Below, in pieces: positions 1 through 6,338 of a stretch of DNA of 64,000 nucleotides (positions are counted from its first letter, which is position 1; each line of letters starts with the position of its first letter). The notes beneath the pieces were generated by a model. That model did not search any database and was not told the DNA's origin. It saw only the letters and a program-made list of their open reading frames with translations. This DNA comes from Loktanella sp. (lineage in GTDB: Bacteria; Pseudomonadota; Alphaproteobacteria; Rhodobacterales; Rhodobacteraceae). The position numbers and the translations under genes were made by a program. The DNA is taken from the NCBI GenBank assembly GCA_017390475.1, contig JAFPBO010000014.1, forward strand, positions 1 through 64,000, written 5' to 3'.

Positions 1-2
1 CC

Positions 3-41
3 CAGGCCGAAAACTTCGAAACCATCACCACAGACGAATGA
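3..41 (+). CDS. Possible C-terminal tail of a truncated gene
   Basis: A frame open from the window edge reads QAENFETITTDE and stops at 39-41. It sits 30 bases before the 23-bp repeat block, so it may be the tail of a transposase-associated gene. Twelve residues do not allow identification, and it could be chance. Confidence 0.2.
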   Translation, partial: QAENFETITTDE

Positions 42-71
42 CAGCAACGCAGTGACCAGCCGCCGACCAAG

Positions 72-141
72 TGTCCGGGACTTACCGAAACGGCTGTCCG
101 CGACTTAGTGAAATCGCTGTCCGGTATTTCCGAAATCCGCA
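72..141. repeat. Three tandem 23-bp imperfect repeats, possible IS21-type end
   Basis: Copies begin at 72, 95 and 118, each starting TGTCCG and followed by a dA/T-rich CTTA/TTTC..GAAA core. The third copy ends in a terminal CA at 140-141. Multiple terminal repeats with TG...CA ends are typical of IS21-family elements, so this may be the right end of an insertion sequence whose genes lie to the left. That identity is inferred from memory of the family; the tandem repeat itself is directly visible. Confidence 0.4.
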
Positions 142-365
142 GACGCTCCATCAAGCAAAACCATTTGACCAAAACCAGTCAACTCGAAGAGCTTCCGAAG
201 GCTCGCCAGAGCCGAAGGAAGTCATGATATTATCCATGATGTTTTGATAGCTGAACCCTTCGGGTGTGTCGTCGGCTTCGCCTCCTCCACTGCTTCTGGT
301 TTTTTCATTTTAGGGGTCCCATAGCGGTAAGAGGGAGGAGAGGGTTTATCCCGATCCGACTATAA

Positions 366-477
366 TATATTCCAAGATTAAATCCGTTAACGGTCAATCC
401 ACCAGAGGTTCCATCAGTCATCCATCATTGAACCAGCAGTCAGGTCTCTATACTATATTCCAAGATTAAATCCGTTA
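366..477. repeat. 24-bp direct repeat, two copies 88 bp apart
   Basis: Identical copies at 366-389 and 454-477 begin TATATTCCAAGATTAA and end ATCCGTTA. The flanking bases are also similar (CTATA.. before each copy). They lie in the non-coding leader of the island and could be duplicated promoter or operator sequence, or a remnant of a duplication. Confidence 0.8.
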
Positions 478-694
478 GCCGTTGCGAAAATGAAAACGCG
501 TTGTCGAGATTTTGACATATTTTCTGCAATCATACTCCTTAGGTTGATCACAGCTACACCAGCCCGAACGATAGACTGGAAACTGCCGTTATCCCGAACA
601 AAAGTCCGTGTAGGGCCGATTTCCAAAACTTTGGACCTATTTGCGGGAAATGCGATTTATTTTCATCGTTCGACCGATTTTCGGGAACTCGGTG

Positions 695-702
695 TATAAA
701 TA
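695..702 (+). promoter_or_regulatory. TATAAATA motif upstream of the first island gene
   Basis: This is an exact TATAAATA, 64 bases before the ATG at 767, with no good -35 hexamer 15-19 bp upstream. The same octamer precedes two other island genes. TATAAATA is the consensus of T4-type phage late promoters; its use here is inference. Confidence 0.4.
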
Positions 703-766
703 CAAACATATTGAATGGCAATCGCGAGTCTCAATCCCTCCATTGCCACTAGTCACAAGGAAAGAG

Positions 767-1567
767 ATGACCAGCCTTACACCTATTTATACACCCGCGC
801 ACCGCACCTGCAAAAATGTTGGCTGTGACGCGCCTGTCGTTGGACGCGCAGACAAAATATTCTGTTCGCCGAAGTGCAAAAACGCCGCGACCAATGCCAA
901 ACATAATCCCAAGAAGCAACGAACCCATGATAAGGTCTGCAAAGCTTGTGGGACGCATTTCACCTCGACAGATAGCCGTGTCGTCACCTGTTCTGAAAAG
1001 TGCAAGATTTCACTCGCCAAAGCTGCCACCGATCTGGCGTACAAGTACCTTCAGTCGAAACGCAAAGCATACGTGTTCGCAACTTCAGATGCAGCCCGCC
1101 AGAAGGTCGTGGAAGACATACTGGCTGACCGAAAATCTGGTCCACGAAAAGTTGTGGCAAAACAGGCGCTGCACCTGTCCAAGGACATTTTCAGTTATCG
1201 AAGCCTCATGGATCGACCCTCCGACATTAAGAAGCCCGGCAAGAACTGGCACAAGAAAAAGAACCTCGTTTGCGTGAAGTATGATCCTGACCAAGGCCGA
1301 CTGACCGCTGGTGTGTATTTCTGGACATGCAAGGACGCCGAAATCCGATGCGGTCGATACATGACAGAAACGAAGGCGAGTGAGTTCGCCGAAACGGTCA
1401 ACAGGATACTTGGGTACGACGACGACAGAACAGTTCTGTTCTGTCGTGAATCCATCATCGAACACAACCTGGCTGAAGCAACTCGATATCTGAACTTGCT
1501 GGTTCATGACGTCGATGTATTCGCCATCGCAAATAGAGAAATCATTGAACGGGCAGACATATTTTAA
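767..1567 (+). CDS. Zinc-ribbon protein of unknown function
   Basis: A 266-residue protein starting at the ATG preceded by AAGGAAAG. The reading frame is open further upstream, but no good ribosome site supports a longer form. The N-terminal quarter has two CxxxC/CxxC...C-x2/3-C clusters (CKNVGCDAPV...CSPKC, then CKACGTHF...CSEKC), which look like two treble-clef or zinc-ribbon fingers and suggest nucleic-acid binding. The remainder is basic and then mixed. The C-terminus ends in DVDVFAIANREIIERADIF, which resembles the end of the next small protein (DEDVFTIANRHL). I do not recognise the family. It heads the rightward cargo genes and lies downstream of a TATAAATA motif. Confidence 0.65.
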   Translation: MTSLTPIYTPAHRTCKNVGCDAPVVGRADKIFCSPKCKNAATNAKHNPKKQRTHDKVCKACGTHFTSTDSRVVTCSEKCKISLAKAATDLAYKYLQSKRKAYVFATSDAARQKVVEDILADRKSGPRKVVAKQALHLSKDIFSYRSLMDRPSDIKKPGKNWHKKKNLVCVKYDPDQGRLTAGVYFWTCKDAEIRCGRYMTETKASEFAETVNRILGYDDDRTVLFCRESIIEHNLAEATRYLNLLVHDVDVFAIANREIIERADIF

Positions 1568-1576
1568 GGAGAGCAA

Positions 1577-1819
1577 ATGAGAACTGAAATTATCGACAAG
1601 CCCTACACAGTCATTATCTACGACCGCCAAATGACTGACGGAACAACGAAGAGGCGCGCAGGAACCTTCAAAGAAATCGAGCCAAATATCTTTGAACAGG
1701 TCAACACGGCGTCCGACCCGATTATCAACGGCAAGCCAGTCATGTTCTATGAATATGATGACGATGAGGATGTTTTCACCATAGCCAATCGGCATCTGCG
1801 ATGCGTCGGTGAAATTTGA
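1577..1819 (+). CDS. Small acidic hypothetical protein
   Basis: An 80-residue protein with a strong ribosome site (AAGGAGAG) only 9 bases after the preceding stop, so it is co-transcribed with the zinc-ribbon gene. The N-terminal half is beta-rich in character (YTVIIYDRQ..). The C-terminal part is acidic (YEYDDDEDVFTIANRHL) and shares the string DVF-x-IANR with the C-terminus of the preceding protein. No known family is recognised. Confidence 0.6.
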   Translation: MRTEIIDKPYTVIIYDRQMTDGTTKRRAGTFKEIEPNIFEQVNTASDPIINGKPVMFYEYDDDEDVFTIANRHLRCVGEI

Positions 1820-1824
1820 AGATT

Positions 1825-1832
1825 TATAAATA
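1825..1832 (+). promoter_or_regulatory. TATAAATA motif upstream of the 1863-2308 gene pair
   Basis: An exact TATAAATA lies 30 bases before the ATG at 1863, in the short gap after the stop at 1819. It is the second of three copies in the island, all on the plus strand and all before a gene. It may be a phage-type late promoter. Confidence 0.4.
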
Positions 1833-1862
1833 GATGCATACAACGCGAAAGGAAGACCGAAA

Positions 1863-2030
1863 ATGAACGAACTACAGAGCACTCTCGACCAACTGTCAAA
1901 ACATGATCTGAAGTCCCAAGTGACAGGTTTCCGTCACGAGGCGGCTGGCCCAACAATGGAAATGCGTGAACTCGTTGAGCACATCAAAAGTCTGAAGAAA
2001 CAGATAGCACTACGGGAGCAACAGGAATGA
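1863..2030 (+). CDS. Small helical hypothetical protein (55 aa)
   Basis: A short frame starting MNELQSTLDQLSKHD and ending KKQIALREQQE, preceded by the ribosome site AAAGGAAG. It is charged and predicted largely helical, with a C-terminal amphipathic stretch. Its stop codon overlaps the next start as ATGA at 2027-2030, a sign of translational coupling that supports both genes. Function unknown. Confidence 0.6.
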   Translation: MNELQSTLDQLSKHDLKSQVTGFRHEAAGPTMEMRELVEHIKSLKKQIALREQQE

Positions 2031-2308
2031 AAAAAAGATCACCACTCTCCCCCGAACACAAAGCCAAGATATCCGCAGCACTGAAAGGTCGTGTTGCGCC
2101 CAATCGTGGTGTTTCACCCTCCGAGGAAACGAAGGCAAGAATGTCGGCTTCTCGCAAGGGCGTACCAAAGACTGAGGAACAGAAGGCAAAAATGTCGGCA
2201 GCAAAGAAGGGCAAGCCAAAGTCCGCTGCACATCGTGAGGCAATGACGATTGCACAACAGAAGCGACACGCAGCCGAGAAGCTTTCACTGCACCAACCGA
2301 CCGATTGA
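2027..2308 (+). CDS. Stand-alone NUMOD3-type DNA-binding repeat protein
   Basis: A 93-residue, very basic protein built of repeated helix modules: SPEHKAKISAALKGR, SEETKARMSASRKG, TEEQKAKMSAAKKG and SAAHREAMTIAQQ. These match the NUMOD3 pattern (S-x-E-x-K-x-K-[IM]-S-x-x-x-K-G). That module is normally attached to GIY-YIG or HNH homing endonucleases and contacts DNA along the minor groove. Here no nuclease domain is fused and none follows in frame. It is coupled to the upstream 55-aa gene by an ATGA overlap. It may act as a DNA-binding accessory or be a degenerate homing-endonuclease remnant. Confidence 0.7.
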   Translation: MKKRSPLSPEHKAKISAALKGRVAPNRGVSPSEETKARMSASRKGVPKTEEQKAKMSAAKKGKPKSAAHREAMTIAQQKRHAAEKLSLHQPTD

Positions 2309-2368
2309 CTCACTAATCAAGCCATTTAGAGAACAAAACAAGAACGATATAGAAAAGGAACGAACGAA

Positions 2369-2734
2369 ATGACAAGACTGACAAACAACCTGATCCAGAT
2401 GCTTTCAACAGCAGCCATCGTGGCCCTGCTAGTGGCAGGCAAGGCAGACGCAAACGAAGGATGGGCAAACGTGGAACCCTTCCCGACAGACCAAGAGATG
2501 TATGTCGCGTGTGGTGACACTCCCAAGCGAATCATGCCTGCCATTGATAAAGTAGTGAACGAGCCAGAGGTTCAGGAAATGCTGGCGTCAGATAACCTGC
2601 TTTCCCCCGACGTAGTAGGAGTAGGAATCGCCCTATCCATCATTAGCATAGGCAACGACGCCGGAATCACTGACCGCTGTGAGGCCATCGCTAACTTCGA
2701 GGTACGCCTGCTTAAAGATAGTTTCTTTGATTGA
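2369..2734 (+). CDS. Predicted secreted small protein
   Basis: A 121-residue protein with a ribosome site AAAGGAACG and a clear Sec signal. The hydrophobic core TAAIVALLVAGKADA ends at a likely AxA cleavage site before NEGWANVEPF. The mature part (about 90 aa) has two cysteines (YVACGD, TDRCEA) that could form a disulfide, and a hydrophobic middle (VVGVGIALSIISIG). No family recognised. A periplasmic cargo protein is unusual beside the otherwise DNA-related genes of the island. Confidence 0.6.
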   Translation: MTRLTNNLIQMLSTAAIVALLVAGKADANEGWANVEPFPTDQEMYVACGDTPKRIMPAIDKVVNEPEVQEMLASDNLLSPDVVGVGIALSIISIGNDAGITDRCEAIANFEVRLLKDSFFD

Positions 2735-2894
2735 AGCATTGTTTTTAAGGTGATGTTAAGCAGTTGCAAAGTTAAATGCTATTTTTTGCTTTCATTTGCA
2801 AATTAGCACTTGTAAAAGCAAATCTTATCATGCATAACAACAACATCGGAACACAACGCGCCGACAAAATTAAACATGATAAGGAAAACAGAAT

Positions 2895-3113
2895 ATGAAC
2901 ATTTTTACAAATCATCAAATCAAACTTCAAGAATTTGATACCCAAATTGCGGAAGCCAAATCAGAAATGGTTACAATCTACAATGACATTGCAAAGAAAG
3001 AGCAGTACATTCGAGATCGACAGGCAGATATTAGGACGCTTGAAAAATCTGTGCGTTCGCTGAAATGTCAGCGAGGCTGGGAAGTAGATCGAGAACGTTA
3101 TCATCTTACATGA
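2895..3113 (+). CDS. Small coiled-coil protein
   Basis: A 72-residue protein with ribosome site AAGGAAA. Residues 8-58 show heptad-like spacing of hydrophobics (IKLQEFDTQIAEAKSEM, then IAKKEQYIRDRQADIRTL), indicating a coiled coil. It is followed after 58 bases by an intrinsic terminator, so it is the last gene of its transcription unit. Function unknown; it may be structural or an interaction partner of a phage-like protein. Confidence 0.55.
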   Translation: MNIFTNHQIKLQEFDTQIAEAKSEMVTIYNDIAKKEQYIRDRQADIRTLEKSVRSLKCQRGWEVDRERYHLT

Positions 3114-3171
3114 AGAACAGACAGGAGAAGCTGCGCAAGTCAGACATTCGTTAAAACTACAAGACTCAAAC

Positions 3172-3195
3172 GGGACTGCTTCGGCGGTCCCTTTT
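3172..3195 (+). terminator. Rho-independent terminator with UUCG tetraloop
   Basis: GGGACTGC-TTCG-GCGGTCCC forms an 8-bp stem (one G-T pair) closed by the extra-stable C(UUCG)G loop and followed by TTTT. It ends the first island transcription unit. Confidence 0.85.
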
Positions 3196-3305
3196 CATTT
3201 AAGTCCATTGTTCCACTATCTTGTAGAATCCAGAACAAATGGCCACCCCTCGCCCTTGCTATGAAAAAAGAGTCTCCGTCCAAACCGTCCGGAAAGTTGC
3301 TGTTT

Positions 3306-3313
3306 TATAAATA
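3306..3313 (+). promoter_or_regulatory. TATAAATA motif upstream of the HNH gene
   Basis: This is the third exact TATAAATA of the island, 60 bases before the ATG at 3374 and just after a terminator, so it is well placed as the promoter of the HNH unit. No clear -35 hexamer is visible. Confidence 0.4.
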
Positions 3314-3373
3314 ACTTCGGCCAAACAAACAATCACCGGTCGAAAATATTGAACAGAACAGAACGGAGAACAA

Positions 3374-3874
3374 ATGAACAAGGAAACTACGCTGTATGGC
3401 TTCACCTACGAGCAGCTTTCAAGAAAATTTAAGTACGACCCACTAACTGGTGCTCTTTACGGCAAGACTGGTCGAAGAATTACGGCACAGGATTTAAACG
3501 GCTACATCAAGGTGATGATGCCACGCGCCGATAAGTCCCAGCATCAAATATACGGACATCGCCTTGCATGGTTTCTACACCATGGCTGGATTGACCCTGA
3601 CTTACATAGCGATCACATCAATGGCGATCCTAGTGACAACAGAATTAAGAATCTGAGACTGATTCCACAGGACGTGAACAACCGAAACAGCAAGATGAAT
3701 AAGAGAAACAAACTTGGTGTTCCCAATGTCTGCTCGTCTCCAAACGGCAAGTATAGGGTTCATGTGAAAGGTCACACTTACGGTTACTTTGACGAACTTG
3801 AACACGCTGACATCGTAGCTTCAGAAATGCGCCGCATCCTTGGCTTCCACCCAAACCACGGGCGAGCTGCGTAA
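3374..3874 (+). CDS. HNH homing-endonuclease-like protein with AP2-type C-terminus
   Basis: A 166-residue protein starting after CGGAGAA. Residues 10-35 (YEQLSRKFKYDPLTGALYGKTGR) match the N-terminal strand region of phage HNH_3 proteins. The core HRLAWFLHHGWIDP...DHINGDPSDNRIKNLR, followed by N..NNRNSK, carries the HNH metal and catalytic residues. Residues 118-160 (GVPNVCSSPNGKYRVHVKGHTYGYFDELEHADIV..) fit an AP2-like DNA-binding domain. Such free-standing endonucleases are common in T4-type and other large phages and promote their own spread by cutting empty sites. All key residues appear intact. It is followed at once by two short paralogous genes. Confidence 0.85.
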   Translation: MNKETTLYGFTYEQLSRKFKYDPLTGALYGKTGRRITAQDLNGYIKVMMPRADKSQHQIYGHRLAWFLHHGWIDPDLHSDHINGDPSDNRIKNLRLIPQDVNNRNSKMNKRNKLGVPNVCSSPNGKYRVHVKGHTYGYFDELEHADIVASEMRRILGFHPNHGRAA

Positions 3875-3875
3875 C

Positions 3876-4106
3876 ATGAACAAGTCACACATAGCATACT
3901 TAGAACACCTGATCGACAATCCCGAAATTGCACGGGCTGATATTGTCGCCCGTCACGTTGCCCAACACGGCACTGTAGGCGATGACTTCAGTGAATTTAT
4001 GGAAATGCTGCCATCAACGGATGCCCTGCGGGAGTATCTGTCGATGCTGCTAGACGATCCCGACATGTTTGAGACTGACATCGTAGTTCAAGGGATATGC
4101 CCATGA
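3876..4106 (+). CDS. Small acidic protein with one and a half YLxxLLDDP repeats
   Basis: A 76-residue protein starting MNKSHIAYLEHL, one base after the HNH stop; a longer start inside the HNH gene is less likely. Residues 8-45 (YLEHLIDNPEIARADIV...DDFSEFMEML) and 52-76 (YLSMLLDDPDMFETDIV) are two copies of one module, the second truncated. The next gene encodes a third copy. Acidic, probably helical and cytoplasmic. No family recognised; the small acidic character fits phage inhibitors or DNA mimics, but nothing proves this. Confidence 0.6.
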   Translation: MNKSHIAYLEHLIDNPEIARADIVARHVAQHGTVGDDFSEFMEMLPSTDALREYLSMLLDDPDMFETDIVVQGICP

Positions 4107-4252
4107 ACGATGAACAGAAAGGATATCTGGAAATGTTGCTGGATGACCCGACCTTAGACAAAGCTGATGTCTATCTGTCCTTCGAGATCCGCTACGGCAT
4201 GTGCGATGATCAGTTCGATGAATATTTCGATATTGTTTCGACAAATATGTGA
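4103..4252 (+). CDS. Tiny acidic paralogue of the preceding protein (49 aa)
   Basis: It starts in an ATGA overlap with the preceding gene and reads MNDEQKGYLEMLLDDPTLDKADVY...YGMCDDQFDEYFDIVSTNM. It aligns along its length with residues 4-46 of the preceding protein (YLExLlDdP, aDi/aDv, YG/HG, DDxFxE). The coupling and the similarity together support it as a real gene arising by local duplication. Function unknown. Confidence 0.6.
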   Translation: MNDEQKGYLEMLLDDPTLDKADVYLSFEIRYGMCDDQFDEYFDIVSTNM

Positions 4253-4295
4253 TCAAATTCCGATTACTGCGTAACACATTTTCGTTGAAGAGTGC

Positions 4296-4353
4296 CGCGT
4301 TACATGGCACACATATGTTGTGAAGACATGTGCAGTAGTAGCCATGTAACGCG
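4296..4353. repeat. 13-bp perfect inverted repeat with nested hairpin
   Basis: CGCGTTACATGGC at 4296-4308 is answered by GCCATGTAACGCG at 4341-4353. The 32-base spacer contains CACAT...ATGTG, which can form an inner stem. It lies in the 331-bp gap between the last rightward cargo gene and the recombinase. There is no T-run, so it is not a simple terminator; it could be a protein-binding site or a structured RNA. Confidence 0.7.
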
Positions 4354-4378
4354 CCACCCTTCATTTGGTGGTACCAGA

Positions 4379-4410
4379 GGCCAGATATTGTTATAGCAAT
4401 ATCTGGCCTT
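4379..4410. terminator. 12-bp perfect hairpin between convergent island genes
   Basis: GGCCAGATATTG and CAATATCTGGCC with a 6-base loop form a strong stem followed by TT-CTCGTT on the plus strand. It is placed between the rightward cargo genes and the leftward recombinase and could stop transcription from both sides, though the T-tract is poor. The remaining 170 bases to the recombinase stop show no gene. Confidence 0.55.
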
Positions 4411-4583
4411 CTCGTTATCGTGCAACTAGGGGGTGGCGGTCAACTGTATTCTAAGGCACTACATGTTGTGGTTCCGAACTTGTTAACTTCATTTTCACAC
4501 AACCTAAGACTTATCCCCACAGCAGCCCACGCATACCCATAGATTTCCGCAGTTACCCCTACACTTGTCCCCACTTTGCCTAA

Positions 4584-6338
4584 TCAATCACGTTTGCGTG
4601 ATTTCATTGCTGCTAGTCGCTCACTGACACTGAGATACGTCTTGTTCTCATAAGGCTGCACCACTCGGACACTGCCCGACTTAAACTTGATCACAAAGTA
4701 CCGCTCGCTCTCGATGTAAGCCCTTTTGCCATGTGGTTTCGAGAAATAGGTTTCCATTTTGTCTTGTGACATTTTGCCAAGCGAAGTCAGTAGCCTGCTA
4801 CTCAACACGTCAGGGACTTCCCATGGGAATAACTCGAAGTCGTTGTAGACTGTGATCACCTCAATGGTTCGCTTGAGCAGGGCGTTCATGGCATACCGAA
4901 TTTCTTTCAGTTGCTCTGCATCACCAGTTTCTTGGATAGCTTCGTAAGCTGCCAGAAAATCCGCCTGTTCAGTATCCACATCCGCGCGTGAATTTTGGGC
5001 AATGGCGATTTCAAGGTCGGAAATTGCCTGTTGGTGCTCTTCGATGTTTGCCTGAAGGACATTGCTGCGTGCAATCAAGCTTGTAAGGAGGTGTTGAGGA
5101 AGGTCGGCATTTTCAAATTGAGATAGCAAGGCGTTATAAGCAGACTGATCTTTTACCAGTTGTTCAACCTTTGCTGCTTTCTGGCCTGCTAAGTTTTCCT
5201 GTTCAGCTTTACCATCCGAAACCAACTCAGAGAATTTCACTTCCCGCACAAACTGAATGAAAGCATCTTCAAACTCGTTGTAACGCCAAGAAGGTGCGAA
5301 GCAGCCCTTGTTCGCAACTGAGTGATTGCACCTAAGGTATTTGAAGCCCTTTGGTGGAGTTCCTTTGTTTTTCAGGCCGATAGTCGCGCCGCAGGTTCCA
5401 CACTTTACGATGGTAGTAAACAGATTGCTGAATGTGTCGCCCTTCCTACCGCTGCCTCTTATGTTGCGATCCAGTCTGCGTGACTGTGCAAGGCGAAACG
5501 TGTTTTCTGTGACAACTGCCGGATAGTAATCCTCAATCACATTACCCGCTGCGACCTTGCTTCCGTCCAGCGTCTCTTGAGGCTGAAACCTTCCGAACGT
5601 TGCCGTGTTGCTAAGGATTTTATTTATGTAACTGTGGTTCCAGTGTTCGGCATTCGAGATAGGTGGATACTTTTTCAGATCGGCATTGAGGTGTCTGGTG
5701 ATACTGTACAGCCCCATCCCGTTAATACTCAGATCAAAAATTTGGCGAACGAGCTTGGCCTTTTCCTCGTCGATCAAAATTTCAGTTTTGTCTTCGTTCA
5801 GGTAGAGCCAAGAAGGCACCGTTGACGTCAGTTTTAGGTTCAGAATGTTGTCACGTTTTCGTTGCCAAGCGGCTTTGATCCGTCTGCTTTTAATCACGGA
5901 TTCTTCGTTGGCGCGTAGCATGATCCCCAGACTGGTAAACAATTGACCGACATTCTGGCTCACACTGTCAGCAGTGTAGTGCTGTTCGTCCGTCAGGGTG
6001 ACAATGCCGACACCCTTGTTCAGGATGCTGGTGAATTGAGCAAAGGCCGACAGCACATTGTCTCGGCTCAAGCGGTCAAGGCTCTCAACAAGCAGCACTG
6101 ATCCTGTCGGAACCTTGCCTTCATTGATGGCGTCAATGAAGATGCCAAGTGCACCTTCCTTGCTGTTCTTGCCCTTGAAGGCCGACACACCAATGTCGCT
6201 CATGGTTTCGATAAGGTTGTAGCCCTCACGTTCGGCATATGCCTTACTTGCATCTAGCTGACGCCTAATCCCGTCGCCGAACTTTTGCTTCTCAGTCGAT
6301 ATGCGTAAGTAGCTGTAAGCATTTATGATTTCCGTCAT
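4584..6338 (-). CDS. Large serine recombinase (integrase) of the element
   Basis: A 584-residue protein with ribosome site AAAGGA before ATG. The N-terminal resolvase domain starts NAYSYLRISTEKQ, with the nucleophile at Ser14, and includes ESLDRLSRD with the expected arginines. A recombinase domain follows (about 160-290: WLYLNEDKTEILIDEEKAKLVRQIF...). Next come a zinc ribbon (CGTCG...RCNHSVANKGC) and a coiled-coil arm (about 370-450: QKAAKVEQLVKDQ..), as in phage integrases of the phiC31/TP901 type. The gene ends about 60 bp from the junction with comM and reads away from it, the normal position of an integrase beside its att site. It most likely catalysed this insertion. No directionality factor could be identified. 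Confidence 0.93.
   Translation of the reverse strand: MTEIINAYSYLRISTEKQKFGDGIRRQLDASKAYAEREGYNLIETMSDIGVSAFKGKNSKEGALGIFIDAINEGKVPTGSVLLVESLDRLSRDNVLSAFAQFTSILNKGVGIVTLTDEQHYTADSVSQNVGQLFTSLGIMLRANEESVIKSRRIKAAWQRKRDNILNLKLTSTVPSWLYLNEDKTEILIDEEKAKLVRQIFDLSINGMGLYSITRHLNADLKKYPPISNAEHWNHSYINKILSNTATFGRFQPQETLDGSKVAAGNVIEDYYPAVVTENTFRLAQSRRLDRNIRGSGRKGDTFSNLFTTIVKCGTCGATIGLKNKGTPPKGFKYLRCNHSVANKGCFAPSWRYNEFEDAFIQFVREVKFSELVSDGKAEQENLAGQKAAKVEQLVKDQSAYNALLSQFENADLPQHLLTSLIARSNVLQANIEEHQQAISDLEIAIAQNSRADVDTEQADFLAAYEAIQETGDAEQLKEIRYAMNALLKRTIEVITVYNDFELFPWEVPDVLSSRLLTSLGKMSQDKMETYFSKPHGKRAYIESERYFVIKFKSGSVRVVQPYENKTYLSVSERLAAMKSRKRD

Larger units (their letters stand above)
142..766. other. Non-coding leader of the island; no convincing gene
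   Basis: This stretch holds an imperfect inverted repeat around 187-222, the 24-bp direct repeat at 366/454 and a TATAAATA motif at 695. The 69-codon frame at 490-699 has no ribosome binding site and no recognisable motif, so I do not call it a gene. Confidence 0.5.

Noticed and set aside
490-699. 69-codon open frame in the island leader
   Set aside because: No ribosome site, no motif, and it overlaps the TATAAATA promoter motif of the next gene.
4851-4858. GTGATCAC inside the serine recombinase gene
   Set aside because: Within coding sequence and unpaired. Other copies within coding regions (for example in sdhA and the helicase) are explained by Val-Ile-Thr codons.
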